This document shows, one piece after another, positions 33,057 through 42,303 of a stretch of DNA of 43,658 bases. The position numbers and the translations under genes were made by a program. The stretch spans positions 1 to 43,658 of the forward strand of contig NZ_JAFBFI010000023.1 of NCBI RefSeq assembly GCF_016909175.1, in the 5' to 3' direction. Each line of letters opens with the position of its first letter. Within the stretch, counting starts at the first letter, position 1. This stretch comes from Peribacillus deserti. GTDB lineage: Bacteria > Bacillota > Bacilli > Bacillales > DSM-1321. The notes under the pieces are model-generated. The model saw only the letters and a program-made list of their open reading frames with translations, was not told where the DNA came from and made no database searches.

Positions 33057-34562
33057 TTATTCAGATGCGGATTCGAATCTTTCCACTAATAGAGCCAGAG
33101 TTCTGGCCATAACCCCGGTAGCGCCGGATGTACCCAGATCTGAATCCTTTTTAGCAGTGGACGTACCGGCAATATCTAAATGAACCCATGGTGTATCTTC
33201 TGCAAATTCGCCTACAAAAGCACCGCCCATAATCGCATGGCCTTCACGTCCAGGTGAATTGTTTAAATCAGCTAATTTACTATTTCTTACACGTTTTTTA
33301 TCTTTTTCTGTAATAGGAAGCCTCCAAATTGGTTCTCCTGCTTCTGCTGATGCTTCGAGCACCTGCTCAAATAAGGCTTCATTATTAGTCATAGCACCTG
33401 TCATTTCTGTACCAAGAGCGATAATAACTCCCCCTGTAAGAGTAGCTACATCAACAAGATAGCCGGCCCCGTGCTGTTTAGCATATGTCACGGCATCCGC
33501 AAGAGCAAGACGTCCTTCAGCATCCGTATTTGTCACTTCAATCGTCTTACCGCTCATAGATGTAATCACATCATCCGGCTTAAAAGCTTCTGCACTTACC
33601 ATATTGTCTGTGGAGGCAATAACAGCTACTACATTTTGTTCAGGCTTCATTTCCCCGATGATTTCCATGGCACCCAGAACTGCAGCTGCACCGCCCATAT
33701 CGGTTTTCATACCTACCATACTCTCACGGGGCTTTAGAGAGTAGCCGCCAGTATCATAAGTAACCCCTTTACCAACAAGACCAATTACATTTGTCCAATC
33801 TTCTTTACCTTGATACTTTAAAACAATCATCTTAGGCGGTTCAACAGATCCCTGGTTTACTGCAAGAAGAGCGCCCATTCCAAGCCTTTGCATCTCTTCT
33901 TTTCCTAAAATTTCAGTTTCAAAGCCATATTTTTCACCCAGGCTTTCTGCATAGTGAGCAAGATCCGTTGCTGTGAGCATATTTGGAGGCAGATTAACGA
34001 GATCCCTTGCAGAATTCGTCGCTTTGCCATAAACATAGCCGACAGTAAGAGCTGCTTTAATTTCAGCCTCATCTTCTGCAGTGAACACAAGGAGCTCTTC
34101 AATCCTTTTTTCAGGTTCATTTGACTTTTGCTTATATCCCTCAAATTGATACGATGCCAGAGCAAGTGCCTCGCTGATAGCATGGGCGGCGTCAGTTCCG
34201 CTGACTGTTTCGCCCGTAAAAGATTCCAAATCGACAGCAGCAGAAGAAGCCTTTGAACTATTGAGCTGTTTTACAGCTTTTCCTGCAGCCTCCTTTAAAG
34301 TCTCAAAGGTTAATTCCTTTTCTTTTCCCAGACCTACAAACACTAAGCGTTTAGCGCCAAGTTTCCCCAGTGTATGAACTTTAGAAACCCTTTTAGCTTT
34401 TGCTGAGATTTCCCCTTCTTTTAGCAGTTCTGTAAGATGTCCGCCCAGCGCCTCATCTGCAACTTTTGCAAATCCAGAAAATTTAGACGGATGATCATAG
34501 ACGCCTACAATAACATTTTCAAGCTGTTGTTCAGCCGTTAGATTATTATGTATATGAAACAT
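33057..34562 (-). CDS. pepA: Leucyl aminopeptidase PepA (YuiE), M17 family
   Basis: This 501-residue cytosolic two-metal aminopeptidase removes N-terminal residues from peptides. Residues 1-160 are the variable N-terminal domain. The catalytic domain carries [15 protein letters not shown] (Lys265 and Asp270 as expected metal/active-site residues), [11 protein letters not shown] and the M17 signature NTDAEGRL (345-352). The set of ligands looks complete. The start codon lies 12 bases after a GGGAGG site. It is monocistronic with a terminator; neighbours match the yuiE-yuiD-yuiC order of B. subtilis. Confidence 0.95.
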   Translation of the reverse strand: MFHIHNNLTAEQQLENVIVGVYDHPSKFSGFAKVADEALGGHLTELLKEGEISAKAKRVSKVHTLGKLGAKRLVFVGLGKEKELTFETLKEAAGKAVKQLNSSKASSAAVDLESFTGETVSGTDAAHAISEALALASYQFEGYKQKSNEPEKRIEELLVFTAEDEAEIKAALTVGYVYGKATNSARDLVNLPPNMLTATDLAHYAESLGEKYGFETEILGKEEMQRLGMGALLAVNQGSVEPPKMIVLKYQGKEDWTNVIGLVGKGVTYDTGGYSLKPRESMVGMKTDMGGAAAVLGAMEIIGEMKPEQNVVAVIASTDNMVSAEAFKPDDVITSMSGKTIEVTNTDAEGRLALADAVTYAKQHGAGYLVDVATLTGGVIIALGTEMTGAMTNNEALFEQVLEASAEAGEPIWRLPITEKDKKRVRNSKLADLNNSPGREGHAIMGGAFVGEFAEDTPWVHLDIAGTSTAKKDSDLGTSGATGVMARTLALLVERFESASE

Positions 34563-34938
34563 AATGCACCTCCCAATTTTAACTATTTCATTATAACTAA
34601 CTTTTCAATTTATTTCGAATTAAAAACTTTATACTTTCTAACTAAAAAATTCTTCTTTCTGTTCCCCTGCTCTAGAAGCTGGAATAAAGATATGTGAGCT
34701 CTTTTTAAAAAGGTAACCTGTCCGTAGAATGTTTATCTTTCTTTTGATTGGTTTAAATGAATACATATATACAAAAGATAATGAAGATCAGGTCACTTTT
34801 GAACTTCGCCTGCCCTTTCATTATTCCACCCACCGGTCTAGGAAGCGGCAGAAAGCCAGCTGATTCAGGCAGTTACCTATCAGCTAAAGGCACCGAACCA
34901 AAATTTGAAATAAAATATGAATGTAAAGGAGAATGTCA
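34563..34938. other. Divergent promoter region of pepA and yuiD
   Basis: About 375 bases are mostly A/T-rich. A plus-strand ORF at 34757-34954 has no ribosome site and runs into yuiD, so it is not called. I could not fix promoters by eye. Confidence 0.4.
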
Positions 34939-35415
34939 ATGGATATACTCTTAAACTTTCCCTTGCTCGCTTCGCTGTTTGCAATCTTCTTTGCTCAGTT
35001 TATAAAAGTACCAATCCATTATATTGCACTGAGAAAGCTTGATTGGTCCTTGTTAAACAGTACAGGCGGCATGCCGAGCTCACACTCTGCCGCAGTAACC
35101 GCGCTTGCGACAGGAGTGGCACTTGAAAGTGGTCTTAACTCGAACGTCTTTGCTGTAGCCGCGTTATTTGCTATTATTACTATGTTTGATGCAACCGGTG
35201 TTCGCAGACAGGCTGGCGAACAGGCAGCTATACTAAATAAATTAGTCATCGACTTTGGCAAATTTACAGCAGAAGCCAAAAACTGGCAGCAAAAAGGCCC
35301 CAAAGAAAAGCAGAAAGAATTAAAAACTCTTCTTGGCCATAAACCAATTGAAGTATTCTTTGGCGGATTAACCGGTATCTTCCTAACATTAATTTTATAC
35401 AAGTTTCTAATGTGA
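34939..35415 (+). CDS. yuiD: Divergent PAP2-family membrane protein YuiD (DUF212)
   Basis: This 158-residue protein has about four membrane segments and the family block STGGMPSSHSAAVTALATGV (about 40-60), which resembles the phosphatase motif of PAP2 acid phosphatases. DATGVRRQAGEQA and the C-terminal GHKPIEVFFGGLTGI are also typical of DUF212. A lipid-phosphate phosphatase role is possible but unproven. AAAGGAG gives best spacing to the ATG at 34939, not the one at 34933. A BtuF-like gene starts 11 bases after the stop and is probably co-transcribed. Confidence 0.88.
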   Translation: MDILLNFPLLASLFAIFFAQFIKVPIHYIALRKLDWSLLNSTGGMPSSHSAAVTALATGVALESGLNSNVFAVAALFAIITMFDATGVRRQAGEQAAILNKLVIDFGKFTAEAKNWQQKGPKEKQKELKTLLGHKPIEVFFGGLTGIFLTLILYKFLM

Positions 35416-35426
35416 GGGTGAAGAGC

Positions 35427-36233
35427 ATGAGACTTATCTCAATATGTCCAAGTAACACGGAACTGTGTGTATTTCTAGGAATTGAAAATCAGCTGATTGC
35501 AGTGGACGATTTTTCAGACTGGCCTGCATCCATAATGAATCTTCCGAGACTCGGGCCGGATTTGTCAATCGATATGGACTTGACAGAAAGCCTGAAGCCC
35601 GATTTGGTCCTGGCATCATTAAGTGTCCCGGGCATGGAGAAGAATATTGAAGAATTACAGAAAAGGAACATTCCGCATGTAATACTCAATCCGCAATCTT
35701 TAGCTGATATTTCAGAAGATCTCCTAAAAATCGGGAGACTGCTGGGAATAGAAAGAACAGCAGCAGAAAGAATAAGAGTTTACCAGTCTTTAATCAATTC
35801 AATTAAAGAGATTTCCAAAACGATAACTGAAAGGCCTTCTCTTTATTGGGAATGGTGGCCAAAGCCTATTTTTACTCCGGGAAAAATTAACTGGCTGACA
35901 GAAATCAGCCGGCTTGCAGGAGCTGAAAACGTCTTCCAAGATGTAGAATTAGCGAGTGTCCAGACCAGTGAAGCAGATGTGGCAGAGCGGAACCCTGATG
36001 TCATCTGTCTGGCCTGGGTGGGAGTACCCTTAAAGAAAGTACAGCCCGGCATTGTTAAGAAGCGTCCGGGATGGGAGAACCTGAAAGCAGTTAAAAATAA
36101 TCATATCTTAGTGCTGGAAGAGCCGTTATACTGCAGGCCTTCCCCAAGGCTTCTAAACGGTCTTATCAATCTTGCAAAAACTTTGCATCCAGAAGCATAC
36201 CGAGATATACATAGCGATGGATTATGGCTGTAA
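35427..36233 (+). CDS. BtuF-like cobalamin-binding protein without signal peptide
   Basis: This 268-residue protein has the same two-lobed fold as BtuF. It starts directly at the first strand (MRLISICPSNTELCVFLGI), and the Bacillus-type blocks SLKPDLVLASLSVPG, WEWWPKPIFTPG and PRLLNGLINLAKTLHP are present. No signal peptide, lipobox or linker precedes the fold, so it is predicted to be cytosolic. That is odd for a substrate-binding protein; a corrinoid-handling or storage role inside the cell is possible. The ATG follows GAGGGTGAAG. It is second in an operon with yuiD, far from btuFCD. Confidence 0.78.
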   Translation: MRLISICPSNTELCVFLGIENQLIAVDDFSDWPASIMNLPRLGPDLSIDMDLTESLKPDLVLASLSVPGMEKNIEELQKRNIPHVILNPQSLADISEDLLKIGRLLGIERTAAERIRVYQSLINSIKEISKTITERPSLYWEWWPKPIFTPGKINWLTEISRLAGAENVFQDVELASVQTSEADVAERNPDVICLAWVGVPLKKVQPGIVKKRPGWENLKAVKNNHILVLEEPLYCRPSPRLLNGLINLAKTLHPEAYRDIHSDGLWL

Positions 36234-36241
36234 CATACAGC

Positions 36242-36289
36242 GAAAAAGGGAGTACTCTAAATGATTTCATTTTAGACTCCCTTTTTATT
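36242..36289. terminator. Bidirectional terminator between the BtuF-like gene and yuiC
   Basis: AAAAAGGGAGT and ACTCCCTTTTT pair around an inner AT stem and have A and T runs on both sides. Confidence 0.9.
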
Positions 36290-36988
36290 TTATTCGTTAC
36301 TTTTTTTCATAAGTTCCTGCTTAAATACTTGCAGCTCTTTGCTTTCATTTAACGACTTTAATGTTGTTTCCGTCAATTCACCCTGGCCTCGTTTTATGAT
36401 ATATATGTCTAATGTTTTTTTTCCCCAATATGTATAAACGTCTTCAACGGTATCATAAAACAAATCTAGTTCATTGCCTTTGATTGCTCCACCTTTATCT
36501 GCGACCACTCCATAGCCATAGCCTGGGATAAACAGGATCGTGCCGATCGGAAAAACTTTTAAATCCGCAGCGACTGTGGAAAATAAATCCCGCTTCACTT
36601 TCACTCCAGAATAAGTAATTCCGAAGCTTGGACTTGTTTCTCTTTTACCGGTCGATTCAAATCCTGCGGTATATCCAGTTGCTGTCACTGTAGTTTTAGG
36701 ATAGTTCTTGTATTTCGCCCACTTCTCTAAACTGCCGCGTTCGGAAGTAGAAGCTTTCGCTGTACTCGAAGAAATTTTAAGAGCCTCGGGATATGTATGA
36801 TTTAAACTCTTATTACTCAAACCGAGATAACGAAAAGTATGCTGCAGACCCTCTTGAATTCTTGAACCGTCGGACAACCATAGTGTCTCTGCTTTTACTC
36901 CTGTTATACTAAAATAGGTCGAGTGTAATGCTAATATGAACAAACATAAAAATAACACTCTTAAAAAGATTCTTTTTATTTTTATCAA
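36290..36988 (-). CDS. yuiC: 3D-domain muralytic protein YuiC (Sps family)
   Basis: This 232-residue exported protein has an N-terminal membrane/signal helix (about 8-30) and a variable middle, then a 3D (Asp-Asp-Asp) domain from about 97: [41 protein letters not shown] and [15 protein letters not shown] with the three conserved Asp. B. subtilis YuiC is a cell-wall lytic enzyme of the 'stationary phase survival' type, related in fold to MltA transglycosylases. AGAGGAGTGG precedes a TTG codon, so a TTG start is inferred. Confidence 0.88.
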   Translation of the reverse strand: MIKIKRIFLRVLFLCLFILALHSTYFSITGVKAETLWLSDGSRIQEGLQHTFRYLGLSNKSLNHTYPEALKISSSTAKASTSERGSLEKWAKYKNYPKTTVTATGYTAGFESTGKRETSPSFGITYSGVKVKRDLFSTVAADLKVFPIGTILFIPGYGYGVVADKGGAIKGNELDLFYDTVEDVYTYWGKKTLDIYIIKRGQGELTETTLKSLNESKELQVFKQELMKKSNE

Positions 36989-37133
36989 TATAATATTCCA
37001 CTCCTCTCATCCACTATTTCTTTCCCATTCTAGAAAGAAATATTCCTAAAAGGAGTGAAATCAGAGTTTGTGACAATGATAAGAAAATAAAAAAGCCCAT
37101 TAAACTTGGCTGAGAATCAAAATTCACCAAAAA

Positions 37134-37172
37134 ATAAAAAACCTGATTTCAGGATTTCATCCCAAATCAGGC
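37134..37172 (-). terminator. Intrinsic terminator of yuiB
   Basis: On the minus strand CCTGATTT and AAATCAGG pair around a 14-base loop and are followed by TTTTTTATTTTTTGG. Confidence 0.85.
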
Positions 37173-37214
37173 TCATTTACTATAAACATTGATTCATGCT
37201 GCATTCGACATGCT

Positions 37215-37532
37215 TTAAAACATCCTATAGCCTCTTTCACGCAGCATCTTAATAGTAATTCCGGCACTAATCGCACCCAGTAATCCAAAACTTAAAATTA
37301 GAATATCCGCCAGATGAAGAGACAAAATTTTATCCCAAAGCTTAGGGAATGCTGCATCTGGATCAGTGAAATAGACTGCTAGTTTTTGATCATTGATAAA
37401 TAATGCAGCAATGACCGGGTAACAAATGGCAACCAGCCAGGTTTTTCTTAAAAGCATGTTCATTATGAATCCAATTCCAAATAACAAAACAAAAAATAGA
37501 ACCATCGATATAATTAAAATAGCTATATTCAT
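37215..37532 (-). CDS. yuiB: Membrane protein YuiB
   Basis: This 105-residue protein has three hydrophobic segments (about 2-28, 30-45 and 77-95) and ends in MLRERGYRMF. The length equals that recalled for B. subtilis YuiB, and yuiC and yuiA flank it as there. Function is unknown. An open frame extends upstream to 37595, but AGGGAGGA lies before the ATG at 37532. Confidence 0.82.
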   Translation of the reverse strand: MNIAILIISMVLFFVLLFGIGFIMNMLLRKTWLVAICYPVIAALFINDQKLAVYFTDPDAAFPKLWDKILSLHLADILILSFGLLGAISAGITIKMLRERGYRMF

Positions 37533-37660
37533 GGAAAATTTGTCCTCCCTAGAAGCATCACCTTCTAGTGTACTTAAAGTACATAAACTCGTCAATAACT
37601 CAAAAAGCGGGATACTTCAGGAAGAACACTTTTCTTTAGAACCTGACTCTAATGGCAAGA

Positions 37661-37686
37661 AAAAAAACTCCACAAAATTGTGGAGT
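37661..37686 (-). terminator. Intrinsic terminator of yuiA
   Basis: On the minus strand ACTCCACAA and TTGTGGAGT form a compact hairpin followed by TTTTTTTTC. It starts two bases after the yuiA stop. Confidence 0.9.
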
Positions 37687-37687
37687 C

Positions 37688-37810
37688 TTACGCTTCATTT
37701 TCTACTGTTCCGCTGCCCTCACAGCAGGAACAAGTTTCCGATCCCCCAAGCAGCAGCTGGAAATATCCCTTACCTGAACAATAGGTACATTCATCCTGTT
37801 TTCTCATCAT
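37688..37810 (-). CDS. yuiA: YuiA, small zinc-finger-like CxxCxGxG protein
   Basis: This 40-residue protein was read directly from the minus strand. It holds two DnaJ-type zinc-ribbon halves, CTYCSGKG and CSCCEGSG, about 19 residues apart, and little else. The four cysteines could bind one zinc. The position between yuiB and yumB and the small size fit B. subtilis YuiA, of unknown function. GGAGGG lies seven bases before the first ATG (a second ATG follows at once), and a terminator follows, so it is a real single-gene unit. Confidence 0.85.
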   Translation of the reverse strand: MMRKQDECTYCSGKGYFQLLLGGSETCSCCEGSGTVENEA

Positions 37811-37901
37811 TATACATCCCTCCGAAAAATTCTTTAATTGTCAGATAATATATCAAGGATAAGAAAAAAATTAAAGTTCTATAAAAGGTGATTTAAGCTC
37901 A

Positions 37902-37915
37902 TGTAAACGGATACA
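37902..37915. promoter_or_regulatory. cre-like (CcpA) site
   Basis: TGTAAACGGATACA fits TGNAANCGNWNNCA at every fixed position. It lies about 90 bases upstream of yuiA. A near match (TGTAAGCGGATACT) lies at 39783-39796 before yumC. Pattern matches only. Confidence 0.4.
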
Positions 37916-38187
37916 TTAAGCCTTTCCTTTTAATATCTAACTCTTTATTAAAAATACAGAAAATTTAAAAAATATAGAATACTTTTTTGGCGAAACCGTG
38001 AATAAGTTTAGTTTGTGCAGGGCGTTAGATATTCTCTTCACCGGATACCGTTTTGAATGATAGTCTTTGCGGCATGTGAAGCTAAGGTAAATAAATAGCG
38101 TTTAATTCAGAATAATCGGGTGTAATAACACAACTGTTTCCAAATTAAGAATCTTGGTTTCCTTATATTTGGAGCAAAGGAGATTTA

Positions 38188-38253
38188 ATGTTGGAGAAAG
38201 CGCCCGCTTTCACACTGTTGGCACATAGAGCTTCCGAATTTACTAAAAATTAA
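38188..38253 (+). CDS. Possible 21-codon ORF with good ribosome site
   Basis: GCAAAGGAG stands seven bases before an ATG that opens a 21-codon frame beginning MLEKAPAFTLLA and ending in TAA. The start resembles the N-terminus of AhpC/Bcp-type peroxiredoxins (xKAPxFTLLA), so it may be a truncated relic, or chance. It runs into the yumB terminator. The rest of 37811-38187 holds only the cre-like site. Confidence 0.3.
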   Translation: MLEKAPAFTLLAHRASEFTKN

Positions 38254-38280
38254 AAGAGACTGCCCTCTAAGGCAGCCTCG
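38246..38280 (-). terminator. Intrinsic terminator of yumB
   Basis: On the minus strand GGCTGCC, a short loop and GGCAGTC are followed by TCTTTTAATTTTT. Confidence 0.82.
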
Positions 38281-38291
38281 CATGCACTATA

Positions 38292-39509
38292 TTAAAAGAA
38301 CTTAAATTTACCTTTTTTAAGTGTTAGACCTACTCCGCCGATCATGAATAGAGCACGGTTATCAACCATTTTTTTCATGAATGAAGCTTTGGATCCTGTT
38401 ACTTTTTTGCCAAAGACGATACCGATGGCATCATCTTCACCTAAAGAACAAACGGTTCCTTTATTATCGAAGTGGAAAGTATCTAAGCCTTCTTGTTCAC
38501 GAACAAGTGCTGTAAGGTTTTTCGCTACAAGCTCACCTTGCTGCATGGCAATTTGAGCCGTTGGTGGATATGGACGGTTAATTTCTTCATTAATAACTAA
38601 TGAGCTGTCTCCAATAATGAAGATATCTTCATGTCCTGGAACTCTTAAGGTTGGATCTACTTTGACGCGTCCGCGCATAGCTTCGATTCCTGATTTCTCA
38701 ATTACTGAGTTTCCACGGACACCTGCTGCCCATACGATCGTGCCAGCTTTGATTTCTTCTACTTCTTCCTCACCTTTACCGACAATGATTCCCTCAGCAG
38801 TAGCTTCCTTGATGGCTGTTCCAATCCGGAATTCTACGCCTTTCTTCTCTAGTTGAGAAGTTGCATAAGATACTAGCTCAGGATCAAATCCAGGCAGTAC
38901 CATAGGAGCTGCTTCTACACAAATGATGCGTACTTTATGGAAGTCTACATCAAACTCTTTGCAAAGCTCTGGAATACGGTTAGTAAGTTCGCCCAGGAAT
39001 TCGATACCAGTAAATCCTGCTCCGCCGACAACGATAGTCAGGCGCTCATCTCTTTTTACTGCTTCGTTATGGTAAGTAGCAAATTGTAATTCAATATGTT
39101 CTCTAATCTGGCGTGCACTGTTTACATTTGAGATTGTGAAGGCGTATTCTTTAAGGCCTGGGATACCAAATGTTTCAGGCTCTCCGCCTAAAGCTACTAC
39201 CAGGTAATCATATGAAACTTCTCCATTTTCAAGGATAACCATTTTTTCAGCAGTTTTAATCTCTACAACTGAGTCCTGAATAAAGTCCACTTTATTTTTA
39301 TCGATTACATCACGAACATCATAACGTACACGATCAGGGCTAAGTGTTCCTGCCGATGCTTCATGCAGCCATGTTGTTTCATAATGGTAATCATTTTTGT
39401 TTACTAACACGAGGTCTGCTTCATTTACTCCTAAGCTTTTTTGCAATCTGGTAGCAGTAATCAGGCCGCCATAACCAGCGCCAAGAATAACAATTTTAGG
39501 CTTTCTCAC
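38292..39509 (-). CDS. yumB: Type II NADH dehydrogenase YumB
   Basis: This 405-residue peripheral membrane flavoprotein passes electrons from NADH to menaquinone without pumping protons. FAD binds at [11 protein letters not shown] near the N-terminus and NADH at [17 protein letters not shown] (about 160-176). The FAD-closing block is IFIIGDSS, and the C-terminus [18 protein letters not shown] is the membrane-docking tail. It matches B. subtilis YumB nearly throughout. A TTG at 39524 is open, but alignment with MRKPKIV and the AAGGTGG site favour the GTG at 39509. A Rex-like operator lies about 100 bases upstream. Confidence 0.95.
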   Translation of the reverse strand: MRKPKIVILGAGYGGLITATRLQKSLGVNEADLVLVNKNDYHYETTWLHEASAGTLSPDRVRYDVRDVIDKNKVDFIQDSVVEIKTAEKMVILENGEVSYDYLVVALGGEPETFGIPGLKEYAFTISNVNSARQIREHIELQFATYHNEAVKRDERLTIVVGGAGFTGIEFLGELTNRIPELCKEFDVDFHKVRIICVEAAPMVLPGFDPELVSYATSQLEKKGVEFRIGTAIKEATAEGIIVGKGEEEVEEIKAGTIVWAAGVRGNSVIEKSGIEAMRGRVKVDPTLRVPGHEDIFIIGDSSLVINEEINRPYPPTAQIAMQQGELVAKNLTALVREQEGLDTFHFDNKGTVCSLGEDDAIGIVFGKKVTGSKASFMKKMVDNRALFMIGGVGLTLKKGKFKFF

Positions 39510-39604
39510 GAGTATCAAATCCACCTTTTTTGTTTTGTAATGTTGTTATGTGTCAAATCACAACAATTCTTACCCTCTATAAATTGTATAATAAAGTATG
39601 AAGT

Positions 39605-39622
39605 TTGTGATATAATTCACGA
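39605..39622. promoter_or_regulatory. Rex-like redox operator upstream of yumB
   Basis: TTGTGATATAATTCACGA matches the Rex pattern TTGTGAANNNNTTCACAA in 12 of 14 fixed positions, with the right spacing. It lies near a TATTATACAAT stretch that could be the yumB -10 region. An imperfect inverted repeat at 39544-39567 (TTGTTATGTG..TCACAACAA) may be a second half-site. Rex senses the NADH/NAD+ ratio, which suits an NADH dehydrogenase gene. The remaining bases to yumC are A/T-rich promoter DNA. Confidence 0.6.
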
Positions 39623-39925
39623 ATTAGTTCAAAAAAATGTTAGAGATTTGTCACAGAATGTTAACAATGTCCTATACAACATATTATTCCTTTTTATATG
39701 ACATTTCAAGTCAATAAATGATAATTTTTACGTTAACAAATATTCTCATTCCTGCCATTTTAACATTTTATTTCAGAAATTATGTAAGCGGATACTTTTC
39801 TGGAATAGTTATAATTTTCCCTTTTTTCTTTATTTTCTATTGATTAATAAGAGTTCCAGCGGGACTATCATTTTTTATTTGTGTTAAAATAGTGAAAGAT
39901 TGAATTTTATTTGGGGGGTACCAGT

Positions 39926-40921
39926 GTGAAAGAAAATCAAACTGTTTATGATATTACCATTATTGGAGGCGGGCCGACTGGGCTTTTTACTGCTTTCTAC
40001 GGCGGTATGCGCCAGGCTTCCGTTAAGATTATAGAAAGTCTTCCTCAGCTGGGCGGTCAGCTATCTGCACTGTATCCGGAAAAATACATATACGATGTAG
40101 CGGGTTTTCCGAAAGTTAGAGCGCAGGAACTTGTTGATAATCTTAAAGAACAGATGGCCAAGTTTGAGCCGACAGTATGCCTGGAACAGGCTGTAGAAAA
40201 AGTTGAGAAGCAGGCTGACGGCGTTTTTAAAATTACCACGAATGACGAAATTCATTATTCCAAAACCATCATTATCACTGCTGGAAATGGTGCATTTCAG
40301 CCCCGCAGGCTTGAATTAGATAACGCGAGACAATATGAAAATAAAAACCTGCACTATTTCATAGATGATTTGAATAAATTTGCCGGACAAAAAGTCGTTG
40401 TGTTTGGAGGCGGAGATTCTGCTGTAGATTGGGCTTTAATGCTTGAGCCGATCGCAGAAAAAGTAACTATTGTTCATAGACGGGATAAATTCCGTGCTCA
40501 TGAGCACAGTGTAGAAAACCTTCACAATTCTAAGGTCGAAATCAAAACTCCTTACATCCCTGCTGAAGTGATTGGAGACGAGAATGGCATTAAGCAAGTT
40601 GTTCTTGAAAGTGCAAAAGGCGAAGAGAAAGAGATATTGGATGTAGATGCTGTTATCGTGAATTACGGCTTCGTATCTTCGCTGGGGCCGATCAAGGAAT
40701 GGGAACTTGAAATCGAGAAAAATTCCATTGTTGTTAACTCTAAAATGGAGACGAATATTCCTGGAATCTATGCAGCCGGCGATATTTGTACTTATGAAGG
40801 AAAAGCTAAGCTGATTGCCACTGGTTTTGGCGAAGCACCTACTGCCGTGAATAATGCTAAAGCCTATATAGATCCGAAAGCAAGAGTGCAGCCGCTTCAC
40901 AGTACTTCCATGTTTTCTTAA
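39926..40921 (+). CDS. yumC: Ferredoxin/flavodoxin-NADP+ reductase YumC
   Basis: This 331-residue thioredoxin-reductase-like flavoprotein without the redox CxxC shuttles electrons between NADPH and ferredoxin or flavodoxin. FAD binds at [23 protein letters not shown] at [15 protein letters not shown], and the closing FAD block is [20 protein letters not shown]. The C-terminal extension ([18 protein letters not shown]) is typical of this family. An upstream GTG at 39911 is open, but GGGGGG lies eight bases before the GTG at 39926, giving a length equal to that recalled for B. subtilis YumC within one residue. Divergent from yumB. Confidence 0.94.
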   Translation: MKENQTVYDITIIGGGPTGLFTAFYGGMRQASVKIIESLPQLGGQLSALYPEKYIYDVAGFPKVRAQELVDNLKEQMAKFEPTVCLEQAVEKVEKQADGVFKITTNDEIHYSKTIIITAGNGAFQPRRLELDNARQYENKNLHYFIDDLNKFAGQKVVVFGGGDSAVDWALMLEPIAEKVTIVHRRDKFRAHEHSVENLHNSKVEIKTPYIPAEVIGDENGIKQVVLESAKGEEKEILDVDAVIVNYGFVSSLGPIKEWELEIEKNSIVVNSKMETNIPGIYAAGDICTYEGKAKLIATGFGEAPTAVNNAKAYIDPKARVQPLHSTSMFS

Positions 40922-40938
40922 TCGAAGAACTATAAATT

Positions 40939-40988
40939 AAAAAGACAGCCTGTATTGCCAAATGGCCGCACAGACTGTCTTTTTTTTT
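40939..40988 (+). terminator. Intrinsic terminator of yumC
   Basis: AAAGACAGCCTGT and ACAGACTGTCTTT pair around a GC-containing loop and are followed by a long T-run. Confidence 0.9.
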
Positions 40989-41115
40989 GTTGCAGGGGAT
41001 TAGACAAAGTTACATAGTGAGAAGGTGAAATAGCATAAAAATCGGATCCTGCAAGAAGACTAACACATATGACATAAACATAAATCTATCATCTGAATCA
41101 TCAACCTGCCAAAAT

Positions 41116-41275
41116 AAGCATAAATCAATTTATAGAAAACTAGACCTATTTAGTTAAGCATTCCAAATATAGGGATAAGCATAAAACCTTGAAAGATAAG
41201 CATAAACAGTTAAAACTTAAGCGTAAAATCGCAAAACTAAAGCATAAAAGGGAAAAACATAAGCAAATAACTCAG
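41116..41275 (+). repeat. Phased array of AAGCATAAA, exact 21 bp steps
   Basis: AAGC-words start at 41156, 41177, 41198, 41219, 41240 and 41261, exactly 21 bases apart. Four of the six read AAGCATAAA or AAGCGTAAA; the end units are degenerate (AAGCATTCC, AAGCAAATA). A further full word lies at 41116, with one degenerate step between. The 12 bases between words differ. Looser words (TAGCATAAA, ACATAAACATAAA) lie to the left at 41031-41084. The array sits between the 3' ends of yumC and yutM. Bases 41282-41640 contain no gene I can support. Confidence 0.8.
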
Positions 41276-41644
41276 GCGGCAAGAGTAATATTGTTAAAAT
41301 CCCCATTATTTTTGAAATTCTTCAGACGAGATCGTCTTATACTCGGTAATACAATTTAAAAATATAAATTAATCTAAAAAACTGCCAATTCAGGCAAAAA
41401 AGGGTTACCTAAAAGCAGTTTTACACATCACAGGATATCGCAGCCGGAATTGACAGTAGAAATTGGATGTACAGTTTGCTTCATATTCTTTTTCACCCCA
41501 GCGAGAAAGTGAAAAAAATGTTCAACAACTCACAGTCCCGTTACAGACCGTGTTCCTATATATCGCAGCCACTAAGCCTTATCTTGTGGCCTTACTTATT
41601 TAGCCTCTGATCTGCTTACCGTGTTTATCCATCTTTCACATATC

Positions 41645-41688
41645 AAAAAGCACTGCCTGCATATCGATAAATACGTTCGGCAGCGCTT
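41645..41688 (-). terminator. Probable terminator of yutM
   Basis: On the minus strand AAAGCGCTGCCGAAC and a returning GCAGGCAGTGCTTTTTG arm form an imperfect hairpin with a T-run, about 65 bases beyond the stop. Confidence 0.65.
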
Positions 41689-41751
41689 TATTTGGGATGT
41701 TATCAATACACAAATCCTAAAGAATTATCCTTCCACTACAATGGACATCAT

Positions 41752-42114
41752 TCAGCACTCTTCCGGTTTACCCGCATTAACAGCTGTACGGAAAGAAGAT
41801 CCGCATCCGCATGCGGCAATAGCATTTGGATTGTCGATTGTAAATCCGCCGCCCATTAAAGATTCTTTATAATCGATGACAGTTCCCTTTAAGATGAGGG
41901 AGCTTTCATTATCTATTAACAAAGTGAGTCCATGCTGTTCAAGCTTTGTATCGGATTCTCCTTCTTCATGGGCAAAACCCAATCCATAAGAAAGGCCGCT
42001 GCATCCGCCGCCATTTACAGATACTCGTAAAAAGGCATCTTCTTCTTCATTTTGTTTCATCATATCTTTAATATGGAGCGCAGCAGCTTCTGTTAGAGTT
42101 ATTAAATCACTCAT
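41752..42114 (-). CDS. yutM: HesB/IscA-type iron-sulfur cluster assembly protein YutM
   Basis: This 120-residue A-type Fe-S carrier has the first Cys in VNGGGCSGLSYGLGF and the C-terminal pair in AACGCGSSF, giving the three conserved cysteines that hold a cluster. MGGGFTIDNPNA is also a family block. It closely follows B. subtilis YutM. Two ATGs are adjacent; the second (42114) is better spaced from GGAGG and aligns with the homologue. It would deliver Fe-S clusters to apoproteins in the cytosol. Divergent from the DUF2225 gene. Confidence 0.94.
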   Translation of the reverse strand: MSDLITLTEAAALHIKDMMKQNEEEDAFLRVSVNGGGCSGLSYGLGFAHEEGESDTKLEQHGLTLLIDNESSLILKGTVIDYKESLMGGGFTIDNPNAIAACGCGSSFRTAVNAGKPEEC

Positions 42115-42303
42115 CATTTTTGCCTCCTATTCATATTTCTTCATCTTTATATATTATAGTATATATCAGTTCATTTATTGTGCTCAACTTTGCAGTTTTA
42201 CCCGAACTTTTAAGTTATTATAGTTTTTTGATGTATGTCCAACTATAATAATACACATAAGGGTAATATTACCTATTTTCTATTAACATAAGGGGAGCTG
42301 CAC

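Noticed and set aside
34757-34954. Plus-strand ORF of 65 codons before yuiD
   Set aside because: No ribosome site, composition unlike a protein, and it overlaps the yuiD start.
20297-38110. Similar strings (TAAAGTAAATAAATAACGG near 20298 and TAAGGTAAATAAATAGCG near 38084)
   Set aside because: The match is a short A/T-rich string in two otherwise unlike regions; likely chance.
41116-41275. CRISPR array
   Set aside because: The repeated word is only 9 bases, spacers are 12 bases, and no cas genes are present in the window.
41621-41872. Plus-strand ORF of 83 codons
   Set aside because: It spans the yutM terminator and runs antisense to yutM.
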